Positions 47,553 through 58,752 of a DNA stretch of 64,000 bases are shown here, in pieces. This DNA comes from Lineus longissimus (taxonomy: Eukaryota; Nemertea; Pilidiophora; Heteronemertea; Lineidae): contig NC_088309.1 in assembly GCF_910592395.1 (NCBI RefSeq), positions 2,978,501-3,042,500 of the forward strand. Direction: 5' to 3'. Under the pieces are notes generated by a model. It saw nothing but the letters and a program-made list of their open reading frames with translations, was not told the DNA's origin and made no database searches. How positions within the stretch are numbered: the stretch's first letter is position 1; each line of letters opens with the position of its first letter. The translations under genes and the position numbers were made by a program.

Positions 47553-49666
47553 CTAGCGTCTCCTGTCACGGTCCCGATCCCGATCTGAGCGGTCCCGTTC
47601 CCTGTCACGATCATGGTCACGATCTCGGTCTCTGTCTCCAGTACCTCGCCCATGTCTCCTGCAAAACAAAATAATACGAATTTGTACTGAATGCTGAAGA
47701 CAATCAGCCCAGTGATGGCTGTCAGGTCTCCTTCAGGCACAGGCTTAAGAAGTAGCTTTATGAATTGGTAACGAGGGTGCTTCCATCTACCTTACATTCA
47801 GCAAAGATGGTACCATTTGGAGAGAATGGGAGAAAATGAAGCTGTTCAGAACTCAATGCACAATGTTGGACATGGCAAATCCCTATTTCTGATAGCGTTA
47901 TAGGCAAAGCTGTTCAACATGAAACACTTGATGTCTAGCTGATTCCTAATTTTGACAGAAAAGGCAGCTATGGGAAATACATCTCATCTCAAAGATGAAA
48001 GACTTTCCGTGCTCTGCTCCTTACCTGTTCTTTTTGCCAGTAGGTCCTCTGACAAATGCCCAATCCACACTAATTGTCTGACCGAGGATCTTGCTGCCGT
48101 TCAATTCTTCCATTGCTTTCTGTGCCTCTTTGAATGTCTCATACTCGACCAATGCATAGCCCTGAAGAGACAAATAACAAGCTTCATCACCAGTTCAGAA
48201 TGCAGTCAGAACAGCTAAAACCTCATCTGAGAACTTATTCCAAAGACTTTAGGATTCACTAACAACAGACATACACTGGCAATTTATGCTAACATTGCAC
48301 TGACCTTCAAGAAACCAGTTCTTCTATCAAGATTCAAATGAAGATTTTTAATCTCTCCAATATCTTGAAATTTATCGTAAATGTCATCTTCCTGTGCCTC
48401 TTCATGGACGCCAGTTACAAATAGAATCCAACCTTCAACAGCTGAAATGAGTACACACAGGTTACGTTTAAGACCTACACTTGTGGTAATTCAAAAATTT
48501 GAAAAGTGGAACTTGAATTTGAAAATTCCTAACTGTGCAAATACATTTTTAACAATGTCAAAGTGTCAACTGATATTCAAATACTTTAAATAACAGGTTT
48601 CAGTAAATTTGCATCATTAAAACTGCACTGAGCCAATGATTCTTTCTATTCACCTGAGCTTCAAGAATGTCAATATACACTGAAAATGAACAGCCTCAAA
48701 AACAGCTTCTCAATGAGACACTAAACATGAATCAACTTCACTTTGTCAGGGAGAAAACTTGTTGTGACAAAGGGCAAAGGCCCTGCATAGGGCTCTGGTG
48801 CTTGAAATGAAGATGATGATGAAAAACAATTTCATTCAAGTGATGCTCATGATTTTGATAACACTCACATCTTTGTGGCCCAGGGCCATCCTCGTCATCC
48901 ACTTCCATTGCCTCATAGTCATCAACTGTAGTTCGCGTGGTACCCTCTGAAACAAACAGAGAAGTTAAAATGTTAAACTGACACATCTTTTACTAACCCA
49001 ATGAGCCACATGAAAATACTTAAGTCCGTTTTTGTCCTCCCATTCTCCTGCGTGTAAACTTACACTTTTCACCGAGTGTTGGCAAGTTGGCCGACAAAGG
49101 TTACTTTCAACTATCACCAGGAAATTTTCAGGCCAATTACTTTTAGAATGTTCAGTGCATACTGTACCTGATCCAAAGCCTCGACCTTTCCTCCTTTTCA
49201 CTTTTTCTTTAAGACGCTGCAAACCCTCTGAAAAATGAATGAAGCGATAATTACCTAATAATTACTCTTCAAGGCCCCTCACCAATGCAACCTCACCAAA
49301 ACTATCACCAAACAATGGGTATGACACTTTCTCCATTGGGGATACCGATTACTGTTACACCGCATAACACACAATCGATCCATGCACTACTTGCACTATG
49401 GATGAATGCATATTGTTAGTACGTGATGTATTGCATGCATTGTATTGTAGTGCATGAGAGAGTGTATTGAAAAAGACGAACACGAAAAGGATAAAATAAG
49501 TGGAGCAGCAAGAATCGGATATAAGAAAATAATGGCTACAAATCAACATTAGATATAAGACATTCTAATGAAGGTAATATCGAAGGAATTTCATCTTACG
49601 ATCTCCATCTTCATCGACTTCAAAGTCTTCCGCCGCAGCCTCATGCAAATCAAGAACGTCCGCCAT
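47553..49666 (-). CDS. RBM8A: RNA-binding protein 8A (Y14), exon junction complex core
   Basis: Six exons (49600-49666, 49168-49227, 48869-48946, 48305-48441, 48025-48161, 47553-47658) give 194 residues in phase; human RBM8A has 174. It pairs with MAGOH in the exon junction complex deposited upstream of splice junctions, linking splicing to export and nonsense-mediated decay. The start [20 protein letters not shown], then [19 protein letters not shown], and the RRM with [11 protein letters not shown] (RNP2) and GYALVEYE (RNP1), [16 protein letters not shown], and [16 protein letters not shown] are almost identical to the human protein. The C-terminus is unusual: a run of alternating Arg-Asp dipeptides, longer than the human RS/RG-type tail. 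It is divergent from the zinc-finger gene. Confidence 0.97.
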
Positions 49667-50263
49667 TTTTCCTTGGCCTGGTAGTTGGTCCAGCCAGCAG
49701 GTGCGGGCCGGCAATTTATGTACGGTAATTTTGTACAACGAATTCAGCGCACCAGCCTCAGGCTCTGGTGCTTTGAGAGCGTAGCGGAGAGGAAAAAATC
49801 TGAAGAAAATAATCCCCTTCGATTTTCACTAAAATAAACACAATTTGCTCAATAGTTTGGACAAATTTGTGCTTCATCGTCTATTCATCGAGCAACTGCT
49901 CAGTAAGATATTGTGAAGTAGCAACTTGAATTGCTAGTATGGTCATGATTGTGGTGCAAAGAGATCACAGTCGCACACACTGTTGAGCTGTAGTGTACAT
50001 CCCCATCCCGTGCATCCGGTGGTTTGACAAGAACCTTGGCTTACCAGATCCGGCAGATGTCTGAGATGAACAGTACAGGACACAGAAGTGCTCTAGGGCG
50101 ACAGAATGCAAGGGCAATGGTTTTCCGTCGTCATTGTTTGTGATACTAGACTGTGACAGAGTTCAAACCGGGACATCCATAGACCATGGACCATGTCATG
50201 TGTACTGTAGTTCTCAACCTTTCAATGACCTGTTATAATGACATGAATATTTCTCCATTTTAG
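49667..50263. promoter_or_regulatory. Shared upstream region of RBM8A and the zinc-finger gene
   Basis: About 600 bp separate the RBM8A start from the first recognised exon of the divergent zinc-finger gene. The RBM8A start context (AAAATGGCGGACG) is YY1-like and no TATA box is visible. The transcription start of the zinc-finger gene should lie in this stretch. Confidence 0.45.
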
Positions 50264-50290
50264 GTGGCTGGCAGACAACGTCTCATTGAT

Positions 50291-53200
50291 ATGGGTGAGA
50301 AAAATGTTGGGGAAAATTTAAGAAAGTTCCTTTGCCAGTTTGGGGCCATTGCATGATACAAGGAAAATGTCAAAGGTCTTAATAAATGATTGAGTTGAAT
50401 CTATCCAAAATAAAACTGATTTGTCTTTATAATTATGAATATGCCCCCTCCTAAATGGAATAGGATTCATTACCCCCATATTCAACATGGCCAACACAAA
50501 ACCCCACCTGTTGGCAAGAATGGCATTACCACCTTGCTATCAAGGAGTCCAGTTCCATGAGTGTCTGCAATAGAGAGGTGATACTCTACATCTATCACAA
50601 CTGTACTCAGTAATTGATTGACTTGCGTTGTCCTGTACATCCCAGAAAATTCAGGTCTAACCATCTCGCAGCCCTATTTTCCTTTCACCACTCCTGCACT
50701 CCTGCTGCATTATTAAGATGCCAAAACATCATCATCTCACATCTGTCTTTATATTTTTTCAGACTCCGATGATGATGTTGCCTACTATTGTTGTCATAAG
50801 TGTCGTGGTCTGTTCACCTCCAAAGATGAGCTAAAAGAACACAAGGGTTCTTGCACTGGCGACTCAACTGGGTCGCCCTGTGCCATGGTTGTCAGGCATA
50901 AGTTAGTATTTATACTTCGTCACTCTCAGTAATCATTCAACAAAGTTTTCTGCCTATGTGATTGATGTAAAGACTTAGACCCACTTGCGGAGTAGTATTG
51001 TCTCATTCATTGTGTAATCCAAAGAAGTTTTTATTGTTAGCTTTTCCTATTTGATTACTATTTTACTTTCTGTTATAGAGAATCACCCCCCAGTAGGAAA
51101 AGCCTCAGAATGAGCAGCAAGAATATGACGAAAATGCCAGCTCCGGCTGCATCCATTCCAACCCGGAAGAGGAAACTACCTATTGATGGGGACTGTTCAC
51201 CTTCTACATCTGCTCGAGGAAAATCGTCGGTCGTGAAGGCCAATAAGTCTACAACTTCTGGGAGAAAAAGCAATACTCCTGTAAAGACAATGCAGACCCG
51301 TACGAAGGTTGCTGCTGTTGGTGCAGCTACCTCCATATCGTCACCAGAGGCTGTTGAAACATCGCCTAGACGATATGGATTACGAGTGAGTGCATACGAC
51401 AATTTAAAAGCAAAATTGAACAAAATGAGTGGCCGTGGAGATGTCTTGCCATCTGTTGGAGAAGGTGGTAAAAAAAATTCCCCCGAAGCACCACCTCAAG
51501 AACCTCCACTGAAAGTGAGGAAGCGTCACCAACCAAAATTGAAGCCAGACTTCAAGCAGAAACTTGATGCTGTATTTGAGGAGGTAATTCACGTGAATGA
51601 TTCTGTAGAGTGTCAGCTTGAAGTAGTTACTAACACTCCTACAGATGAGTTCGTATCACGAGAAAGTGGAGACATTGAACAACCGGGTGAAGCAGCTGAA
51701 ACAGCCATTTCAGAGGCGGTAAAAAATGAACCATACCAAGGCTTTCTTGTTGAGAAACTTAGTTCACTCCAAGATGATGCGGAGAGAACTTCTTCTATTG
51801 ATAAACTTATTCAAGATGTGAAACAAAGTCTGCAGACCAAGCAGGCTGTGTTGAGCATCTCTGCGGACATGGACGGGAAAGTGTGTCCTGAAGTTGGTCA
51901 GAATGAGACTGTGACAACAAGTGGAGAACTGGTGGAAAGTATAGTTTGTGAGCCTGTTGAGGTGCCTATGCCTGAAGTTAGTATAGAGGAAACAGTTAGT
52001 ACAACAATTGAGACAGTTCCTACGCAAACATCAGTCAATACATTCAATATTGGTAGTGGACCTGATCAGCTGACTGTTCATTTGGTAGAGTACAAAAGTG
52101 AGGATGAGGGAGTGGACAGCATCGACCAGGATGGTAGCTCATCAACTGATGGGACACCAAGGAAAAAGTATAATGAGAAACTTGAAGCTTTGAAAAAGAG
52201 TGCAGAAGGTCGTGAGAGTTTTTCTGACTTCTTACAGAAGGTGATTACTGCCCATGCTGAAAATGAAAGAAGGAACCAGATGAAACATGAAGAGACTACC
52301 GTCAGTACAACCATAGTATGTCCTCCATCCGAGGAGCCGCCTCGTGCAATTGTGGTTCACGAGGAACATTCCCCGGATGATGAAATGGAGATTGTTGAAC
52401 CGACAAGAATCCAAAGGAAGCAGACAGCACAGAAAAAGCAGCGTGTTCCAGTGCATGCTGCTCCAAACTCTGAGGACTATGAATCCGTAACAGAAGTAGT
52501 CCTTGGGAGGATGGTTGCAAAGAAATATCGATGTAAGATCTGTCAGCATGAGACAAAGTTCCTTGGTATGATGGCCAGACATCTGAGTGCTCATAACAGC
52601 CAAACTGGTGGTGACGCCAAGGTGTTCAAATGTGACCAGTGTGACTTCACGTGTGTCTTCAGGAGGAAGCTCAACTCGCACATGAAGTGTCATTTGAAGC
52701 CATTCATTTGCGATTTCTGCTGCTATCGTACGACCCAGCAAAATGATCTTCAGAGACATATGTGGAGACACACGGGTGAGTATGTAGGCAACAGGCAAAC
52801 TTTTCTGTTTCAGACCAAGTGCTTTCGTTAACATACCGGTACATGAGTTAAAGGACCAGGCAAGTCTGTGAAGTCTCCAACAGTATTTCCCTTGCAACAT
52901 TACGTCATTTCATTACAACCATTCTATTCTAAAAAACTTTTCTTATCTAATGATATGCTTCAATAATGGATGCGATCAAGGGAGAATTAAGAAAATTGGG
53001 AAAGCATGTACAATATTCGGTAAACATTGTTAAAAGAATGGGTCTATAGTATTGTATTCAAACTAATCAGTTTTGTTTCTACTTCAGGGGAAATGCCATT
53101 CAAATGTGATCAATGTGACTATGCCTGTCGACAAAAAAGTCTTCTTATAAGCCACCAAAGGAAACATACAGGTGATTACATTTAATGCATTCTGTTGCAT

Positions 53201-55167
53201 CATTTGGCAAATAGTAATGACCTTTCAGCCCAAGTGCACTGAGGGTGGCCTTATTTGAATGGTGTCTGCCAACAGAGCAGAGGTTCCACTGTATTTGACC
53301 TCAGTTATCCTGACACCCTTCTCTAGATGTCTAGGACAGTCCCTGCGTAACTTATAAACTGTTATTTATCTTCATTGCAGGTGACCTCCTGAGCTGTGAC
53401 TTCAGTGGATGCGATTACAAGACACCTTACAAGAATTCCCTGAATACGCACAAGCGACGAGCACACGCCAGCATCCGACGATACTCCTGCGCCACCTGTG
53501 GATATCAAACGAATGAAAGAAGCTGTTTCGATAAACACATCAAGATGCATCTTGGGTTAAAGGAAAACAAATGCCCGCTGTGTAACTATCGCGCTATAAC
53601 GGTGACCGATATCAAGCGTCACATGCGTAGTCACGTTCCGGAGAAGAAATTCATGTGTGACCAGTGTAGCTATATGACGGCTTATGAGACGTCTCTCAGG
53701 ATTCATCTCATGAAGCATGCAGGCATTAAACCTTTTCGGTGCGCTGAATGTGGTTATTCTAGCAACATGAAATCTAAGGTTCGCCGTCATATGCGAGTCC
53801 GTCACCAGACAGAGGACGAGTCGACGATTATCTGTCAGAATATCAAGTTCTCGATGCGCTCTGGAGATTACATCAATCACAATCCTGAACAAACAAAAGC
53901 AGACTTTCCACCAATTATGAAAATTTCTTACGGAACACGTGAGGCAGCTAATATTACAATGGATGAGGAGAACAATATTCAGGACACTCAGATAGTTCAG
54001 CAGTTCGTTATCGAGGAGATTAATCCTGATACCGTTGTTGGGACTCATCAGTGCGCAGATTGTCGCTTTAGCTGTAAAACTGCATCTGCTCTTAGCTTAC
54101 ATAAGATCAGTTACCATAGTAACAGCATCGTTCAGATTGTGAATGAAGAAGTACCAGTATCGAGTCAAGAACAACACGAGTCGATACAGTTGGGTAAAGG
54201 ACAGTATGTCAGTGGTGAAGCTATTCCTGAGGCATCTAATGTTCAGGAGGTCCAGTATATTGTGTCTGAATCAGGAGTAGATGAAGCTGTCTCCTCTATT
54301 GTTGCTATTGAGGACTCCTCTGTCGATGATAAAGAGACAGGGCAGAGCATTATAACATTGGGTGATGGTGTGCACTCAACAGGTAGTACAGGGCCTGTTC
54401 ATGCTCTTGTTGGCAGTAATCAAGCACTTGGCTTGATGAATGCCAAAAAGTGCAAGAGACAGACAGTTCGCTTTGTGACAGTAGAGGATGCAACAGCAGT
54501 CGGAGGTCAGGCTATTCAGATGGTTATTGAGAATAGTTCTGCTGATGAAAACAGTGGAGAAGTCCATTTTCAAGATCAGTCAGTTCAGTATGTAACCATT
54601 GAGGATGGTAATCTGGAGATGAAAGTGGAACAACCTGAAGCACATGACAGTGCATATTCTCATTACTCACCTGTTGTTGTTAGTGCAGAGAGTGATGGAG
54701 TTTCTATGTCTAATATAACTGATCAGTCAGTTGGGTATGTTACAATGGAGGTAAAAGTAGAAGACCCTCTCCCTGGAGTAGGAAGTGCTGACACTCAGAT
54801 TGTCACTACATGTAGTGTAACTGAAGGTGTTTCAATGTCGAATGAGTCGGTACAGTACCTTACCATTCCCATTGAGGGAAATATGGGTGTAAAAATTGAA
54901 GAGCCTGCACAAAAGGTTGTGGGTGAAGACACTCCTGTTGTTTCTAGGGACAGTGAAGGTGTTATAACTGATGACTCTGTACAGTATGTAACCATGGAGG
55001 TCAAAGTTGAAGAACCTTCACCTGAAGTTGTGTATGCAGACTCTCAAAGTGTTACTGGCACTAGTGAACGTGTTTCCATGTCTGATGTCAAGAAAGCAGA
55101 TGGTCAGTCCATCACAGAAATTGCTCCTGACAATTCTTATACAGGTCATACTGTGATATACATGTAG
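50291..55167 (+). CDS. Multi-C2H2 zinc-finger protein with SUMO-consensus repeats, 1,236 residues
   Basis: The coding exons are the last 4 nt of exon 50264-50294 (ATG G), then 50763-50901, 51079-52775, 53088-53171 and 53381-55167, all in phase. Residues 8-33 form a C2HC-type finger ([20 protein letters not shown], Cys). Residues 34-525 are acidic and Lys/Ser-rich and probably disordered. From about 531 to 784 come nine C2H2 fingers in tandem, several with TGE-like linkers (HTGEMPFKC); a tenth isolated finger lies at about 864-888 (CADCRFSC...H). The finger block recalls ZFP64- or REST-like regulators, but no orthologue is claimed. The tail (about 1000-1180) has four repeats of the form SVQYVT-hydrophobic-E...VKVEEP. 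It is expected to be a nuclear DNA-binding transcription factor. The real start could lie further upstream if another 5' exon exists. Confidence 0.88.
54460..55030 (+). repeat. Coding repeat: SVQYVT...VKVE units in the zinc-finger protein tail
   Basis: Units start near 54577 ([12 protein letters not shown]...MKVEQP), 54721 ([16 protein letters not shown]), 54841 ([13 protein letters not shown]...VKIEEP) and 54970 ([16 protein letters not shown]). A more diverged unit ([12 protein letters not shown]) starts near 54460. Each of the four ends in a hydrophobic-Lys-x-Glu tetrapeptide, the SUMO-acceptor consensus. Spacing is about 40-48 residues. Confidence 0.8.
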
Positions 55168-55735
55168 AATCGGACAATAGTTGCATTGCATGTACTGTAT
55201 ACAGGCAAAAGTTTGCGGGGCTTTGTTGTAGCAGATTGTGCGAATAACCGTGATTCGTGAAAACGAAATTCACGAATCGCAGATGGAGTCATGTATAACG
55301 AGATGCAAAGATTTGGCAGTTGGCAGATGTGTCCTGGGTGAATCAAACCAAAAATCTCTCTGGTCACCAAAATACTTGGGGTGTTCAGTTACAGTACAGA
55401 CATTTAATTCATACTTGTACATGTAACTGGGATGGGATTCACTGCCCTATTGTTATCTCTTTGTGTCCAACTAGCATAGTCTTGTATACTCTGTTAGGAG
55501 ACTGTAACATAACTGCCTCCTGGCTTTTGAATAGACATCTTTAAGGTGTAGAAGTTTGAGATTACTGCACCTGATCAGATATATATGTATATAATTGTTG
55601 GCAATTTGACCACAGCACAACTTAGTGCTGGGGGAGTTGTCAACATGTATTGTGAAATTGTTAGATTTATTTGAACAATAATATGTTTGTAAGAAACATT
55701 TGTTGCTTTATTCTGTGGTTTAAAGTGAGGGAAAC
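55168..55735. other. 3' flank of the zinc-finger gene
   Basis: Probable 3' untranslated region. It contains an inverted repeat: CGTGATTCGTGAA at 55249-55261 faces TTCACGAATCGC at 55269-55280. No strong AATAAA close to the stop was found. Confidence 0.45.
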
Positions 55736-57510
55736 AAGCTAAACATGCCTGACTGAGGAAACCTGGTTGTGATCATCATCTCACTGCCATTCCAGTTCAA
55801 TTGCTGGTTTGGTGAAACTCCTGCCCTCATAAAAACTGGATGTGACTATTGTCTCTGGAACAGCATCTTATTTTGATAAAGTCTGGTTGAGCAAAACAGG
55901 ATGTGACTATTGTCCCTTGTACACTGACACTGGTACAGCTTTCTACACATGCCTCTGACCATTGTATGAACTCGTTAAACTGGTTGTGACCAACGTCTTT
56001 GGTTGTACGGCATCTAGTTCAGAGTATGGCTGGCCAAGCTAATCTGCAGCACAGTAGGATCTAACTCGAGAAGTCAAGGGTTAACTTTTGGCTGGATCAC
56101 TGCTGTTTCATCCCAGTGTCCTCTAGCATAACCGCTGATTGACCTTATACTGCTTTGTCCGTCAGTTGAGACGAAAACCTGAGTCAACTGCTAGTGCCTA
56201 TGGCAGAGCAAACCAGACCCCATCCAGGTGGATAGTTTACACTGTTTTGGTGGACTCCTGCCCCTTCCCTCAGCAGGTTAGGATTCTCTTATACAGCAGC
56301 AAGTTGTTATTGTTTGGCTTGGCTCAACCAGTTGAGACCGTTGTATCTGGTAGAGGCTCTCATGCCGATTACATCGGATTCAGCAAAACTGACTGTAGCT
56401 GTCATCTCCGGAAGAGCCACTTGTTGGGATTGTCTTAGCTTGGTCCAGCTGACTGTGACTGTCATCTCTGGCACAGCCGCCAGTTGGCTTGTGTAGCTGC
56501 TAGTCGGGACTGTCTTCTTTAGATTAACTGGTTGCGACTGCCGTCTTCAGCAAAGGGTCTTTTTCTTATCATGGCCGATTCAGCAAGACTGCCTGTGACC
56601 AATGTCTCTTGCACAACCACCAGTTGTGATTGTCTGGCTTGCATGGCTCAGTTGGTTGTGGCTCTCTTCATGATTGTCTTAGGTAGAGCCTCTGATCATG
56701 TTGATTCAGCAAAACTGGCTGTGGCCGTTGTCTCATGCACTTCTACATCTGCCAAGCGTGGCTCAAACAAAGGTGGATGTTACCATTATTGTCACTTGTA
56801 CATTGACACTAGTGCAGCCTCCAAAACAGAATGCCTGTGACCACTGATTGAGATGAATGTTGCATAAAGAACTGTATTTCTGATTATGAATGGGGGGAGG
56901 GGACTTGAGGATGATATTAGTGTCTTTGCGGGTCTAGCACATCTCTGAGGTTCCTTGTACCTACTGGTCCATGACAGGGCAAACCAAAGACTCATTCTAG
57001 GCAGGCAGGAGTTTGAGCTCCTCCCAACCATAGTCTTGGAGTCACCATGCCTTGACTTGGTCTCTCATTGATTGTCAGGCTTCGATCATCTGGCTGTGAC
57101 TATTGTCTCTGGTAGAACATTTATTTCCGATTATGCCTGCTTCAGCTAAGCTGGTTGTGCCCATGAACTGTCTTCTGCAGAGCTCCTAGTTAGTGCTGAA
57201 TATGTCTGGGAAAGCTAACCTGGGTTTACCATTGTTTCTGGTAGGGCAGCCAATTGCGATTGTCTTACTTTGCTCAATTGTTTGTGAACGTTGTCTCTGT
57301 CAGACCCCCTATGTGAAACTTGCAGTGACTGTGGTCTCTTGCAAATACGGCTCAACTTGGCGTGAGAGTTGTCTTTGGAAGAACCTCCAATAAGGTCAAT
57401 GCAGCAAGACTGGCTGTGGCCATTGTCCCTGGCTGTAGCCATTGTCCCTTGGACAGCCACCAAATGTGACTTTGTCTGGTTTGGTTCATCAGGCAGTAAC
57501 CATTGTTCCT
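55736..57510. repeat. Degenerate repeat field, ~55-70-bp units
   Basis: Variants of the phrase CTGGTTGTGACTGTTGTCTC + TGGCACAGCCACCAGTTGTG + ATTGTCTGGCTTGGCTCA recur with strong divergence across the interval. Examples lie near 56440, 56600, 56710, 57100 and 57420. Many open frames cross it, but they follow from the repeat and are not supported as genes. Words such as GGTTGTGA and GGCTTGG also occur in the minus-strand unit of the 24-kb satellite, so the two may be related. Confidence 0.7.
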
Positions 57511-57756
57511 GGCAGAGCATTTTTGTTCTGTTCATACCTTCTGTCAAAGGCGGCAAACTGAAGCCAAAAAGCCACATTCGTTTCGTCTTTCAGGAGAGGA
57601 GGGTCACAGGACAGATAAAATGATCCTGTCTTAATCAGCTTCCGTGTATTTTGAACTGCTCCCTTACTCCATTTTTTGTTCAGATATTTCAGAGGAACCA
57701 ACCAAAGGTAAATTATTTTCAAGAAATACAATTTTTTTCTGAAATATTAAAATACC

Positions 57757-57762
57757 TTTATT
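57757..57762 (-). promoter_or_regulatory. Poly(A) signal for the distal terminal exon of the Cys-rich gene
   Basis: TTTATT reads AATAAA on the minus strand, about 860 nt past the stop codon of the distal terminal exon (58618-58752). No nearer signal was noted. Confidence 0.5.
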
Positions 57763-58617
57763 GACAAAACTGCTATTATATTGACAATAAGAGCTTTCTC
57801 TTTTGACCATTGTATACTTTTATAAAACACTTAAAATCTCACAATTTGACAGGATGCTGTCCAGCAAGAATTTCGAAACTATAATCTATTTCATATGCCT
57901 AGATAAGTACAATTATACAGGTATTTGCTACCTAAATGGGCACCTGGGGTCTTTTGACCCCAGTGGTAAATTACAGTTCTTGCCAATTGGAAGTAATGGC
58001 ATCTTCCACTTTCGATGAAGGTTACTGATCCAATTACTATGAAATCCTGTTCAATTCTGTATGGTACTTTCCATTTAGATTAACTGTAAGATACACATTG
58101 TCTCATTCTAAATGGTAAAGGACGTCTGGACACAAAGACACTCTGGCCAAGATGCTGAAAATACAGACCCTTGACCAATTCTTGCCAAAATTTGATTGAA
58201 TATCATGGACGGAAGGGCTAACTATGTGAAAATAGCTAGATGAACAACTCACTATTACTACCAAGCCTAAGTTTAAACACGAAAATATCTACAATGCATC
58301 CATGTACATCATTTTAAAATTAAATACAACAAAATGGACATAGAAGTATGCAATGGAATTTCACAAAAATATGTTTCATCATCAGTCTTTTTTCTGCTGC
58401 CATCTTTTTCTAATCTGTCAACAGCTGTTTGTGTTGAGAACTACCAGAGACTACCTTTGCTACATGAATATCGAGATTCTACCACTCTAACAAAGCACCA
58501 ATTTTTGGCACAGATGGATTATCAAGATGGACAAAAGAAATATCTCTGTTACATGTCAAATGAGGAGACCATTGCTTTTCAAAAATAGAACAGACGAAAT
58601 CCTCCACTGCCTGTGCC

Positions 58618-58752
58618 TCAGAATTGACGTTGCTGCGCCGCCTGTGACTCATCACCCAGCCGTTCGCCTTTCATGTTCAGTTCAAAACACAAACAGTTTA
58701 TATTTTCACACTCAGGAGAAGTACATCCACAGCTGCAACTCATATTATTACA
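58618..58752 (-). other. Distal alternative terminal exon of the Cys-rich gene
   Basis: Acceptor CTCTTTTCCAG, then 44 codons and a stop: CSCGCTSPECENINCLCFEL followed by an Arg/Gln-rich tail (GERLGDESQAAQQRQF). It shares the CxCxxPECxxINCLCFE block with the proximal exon but not the tail, which marks the two as duplicated terminal exons. Confidence 0.75.

Noticed and set aside
56139-57623. Several 60-120-codon frames in the 56-kb repeat field
   Set aside because: They are a by-product of the repeat, present on both strands and without domain features.
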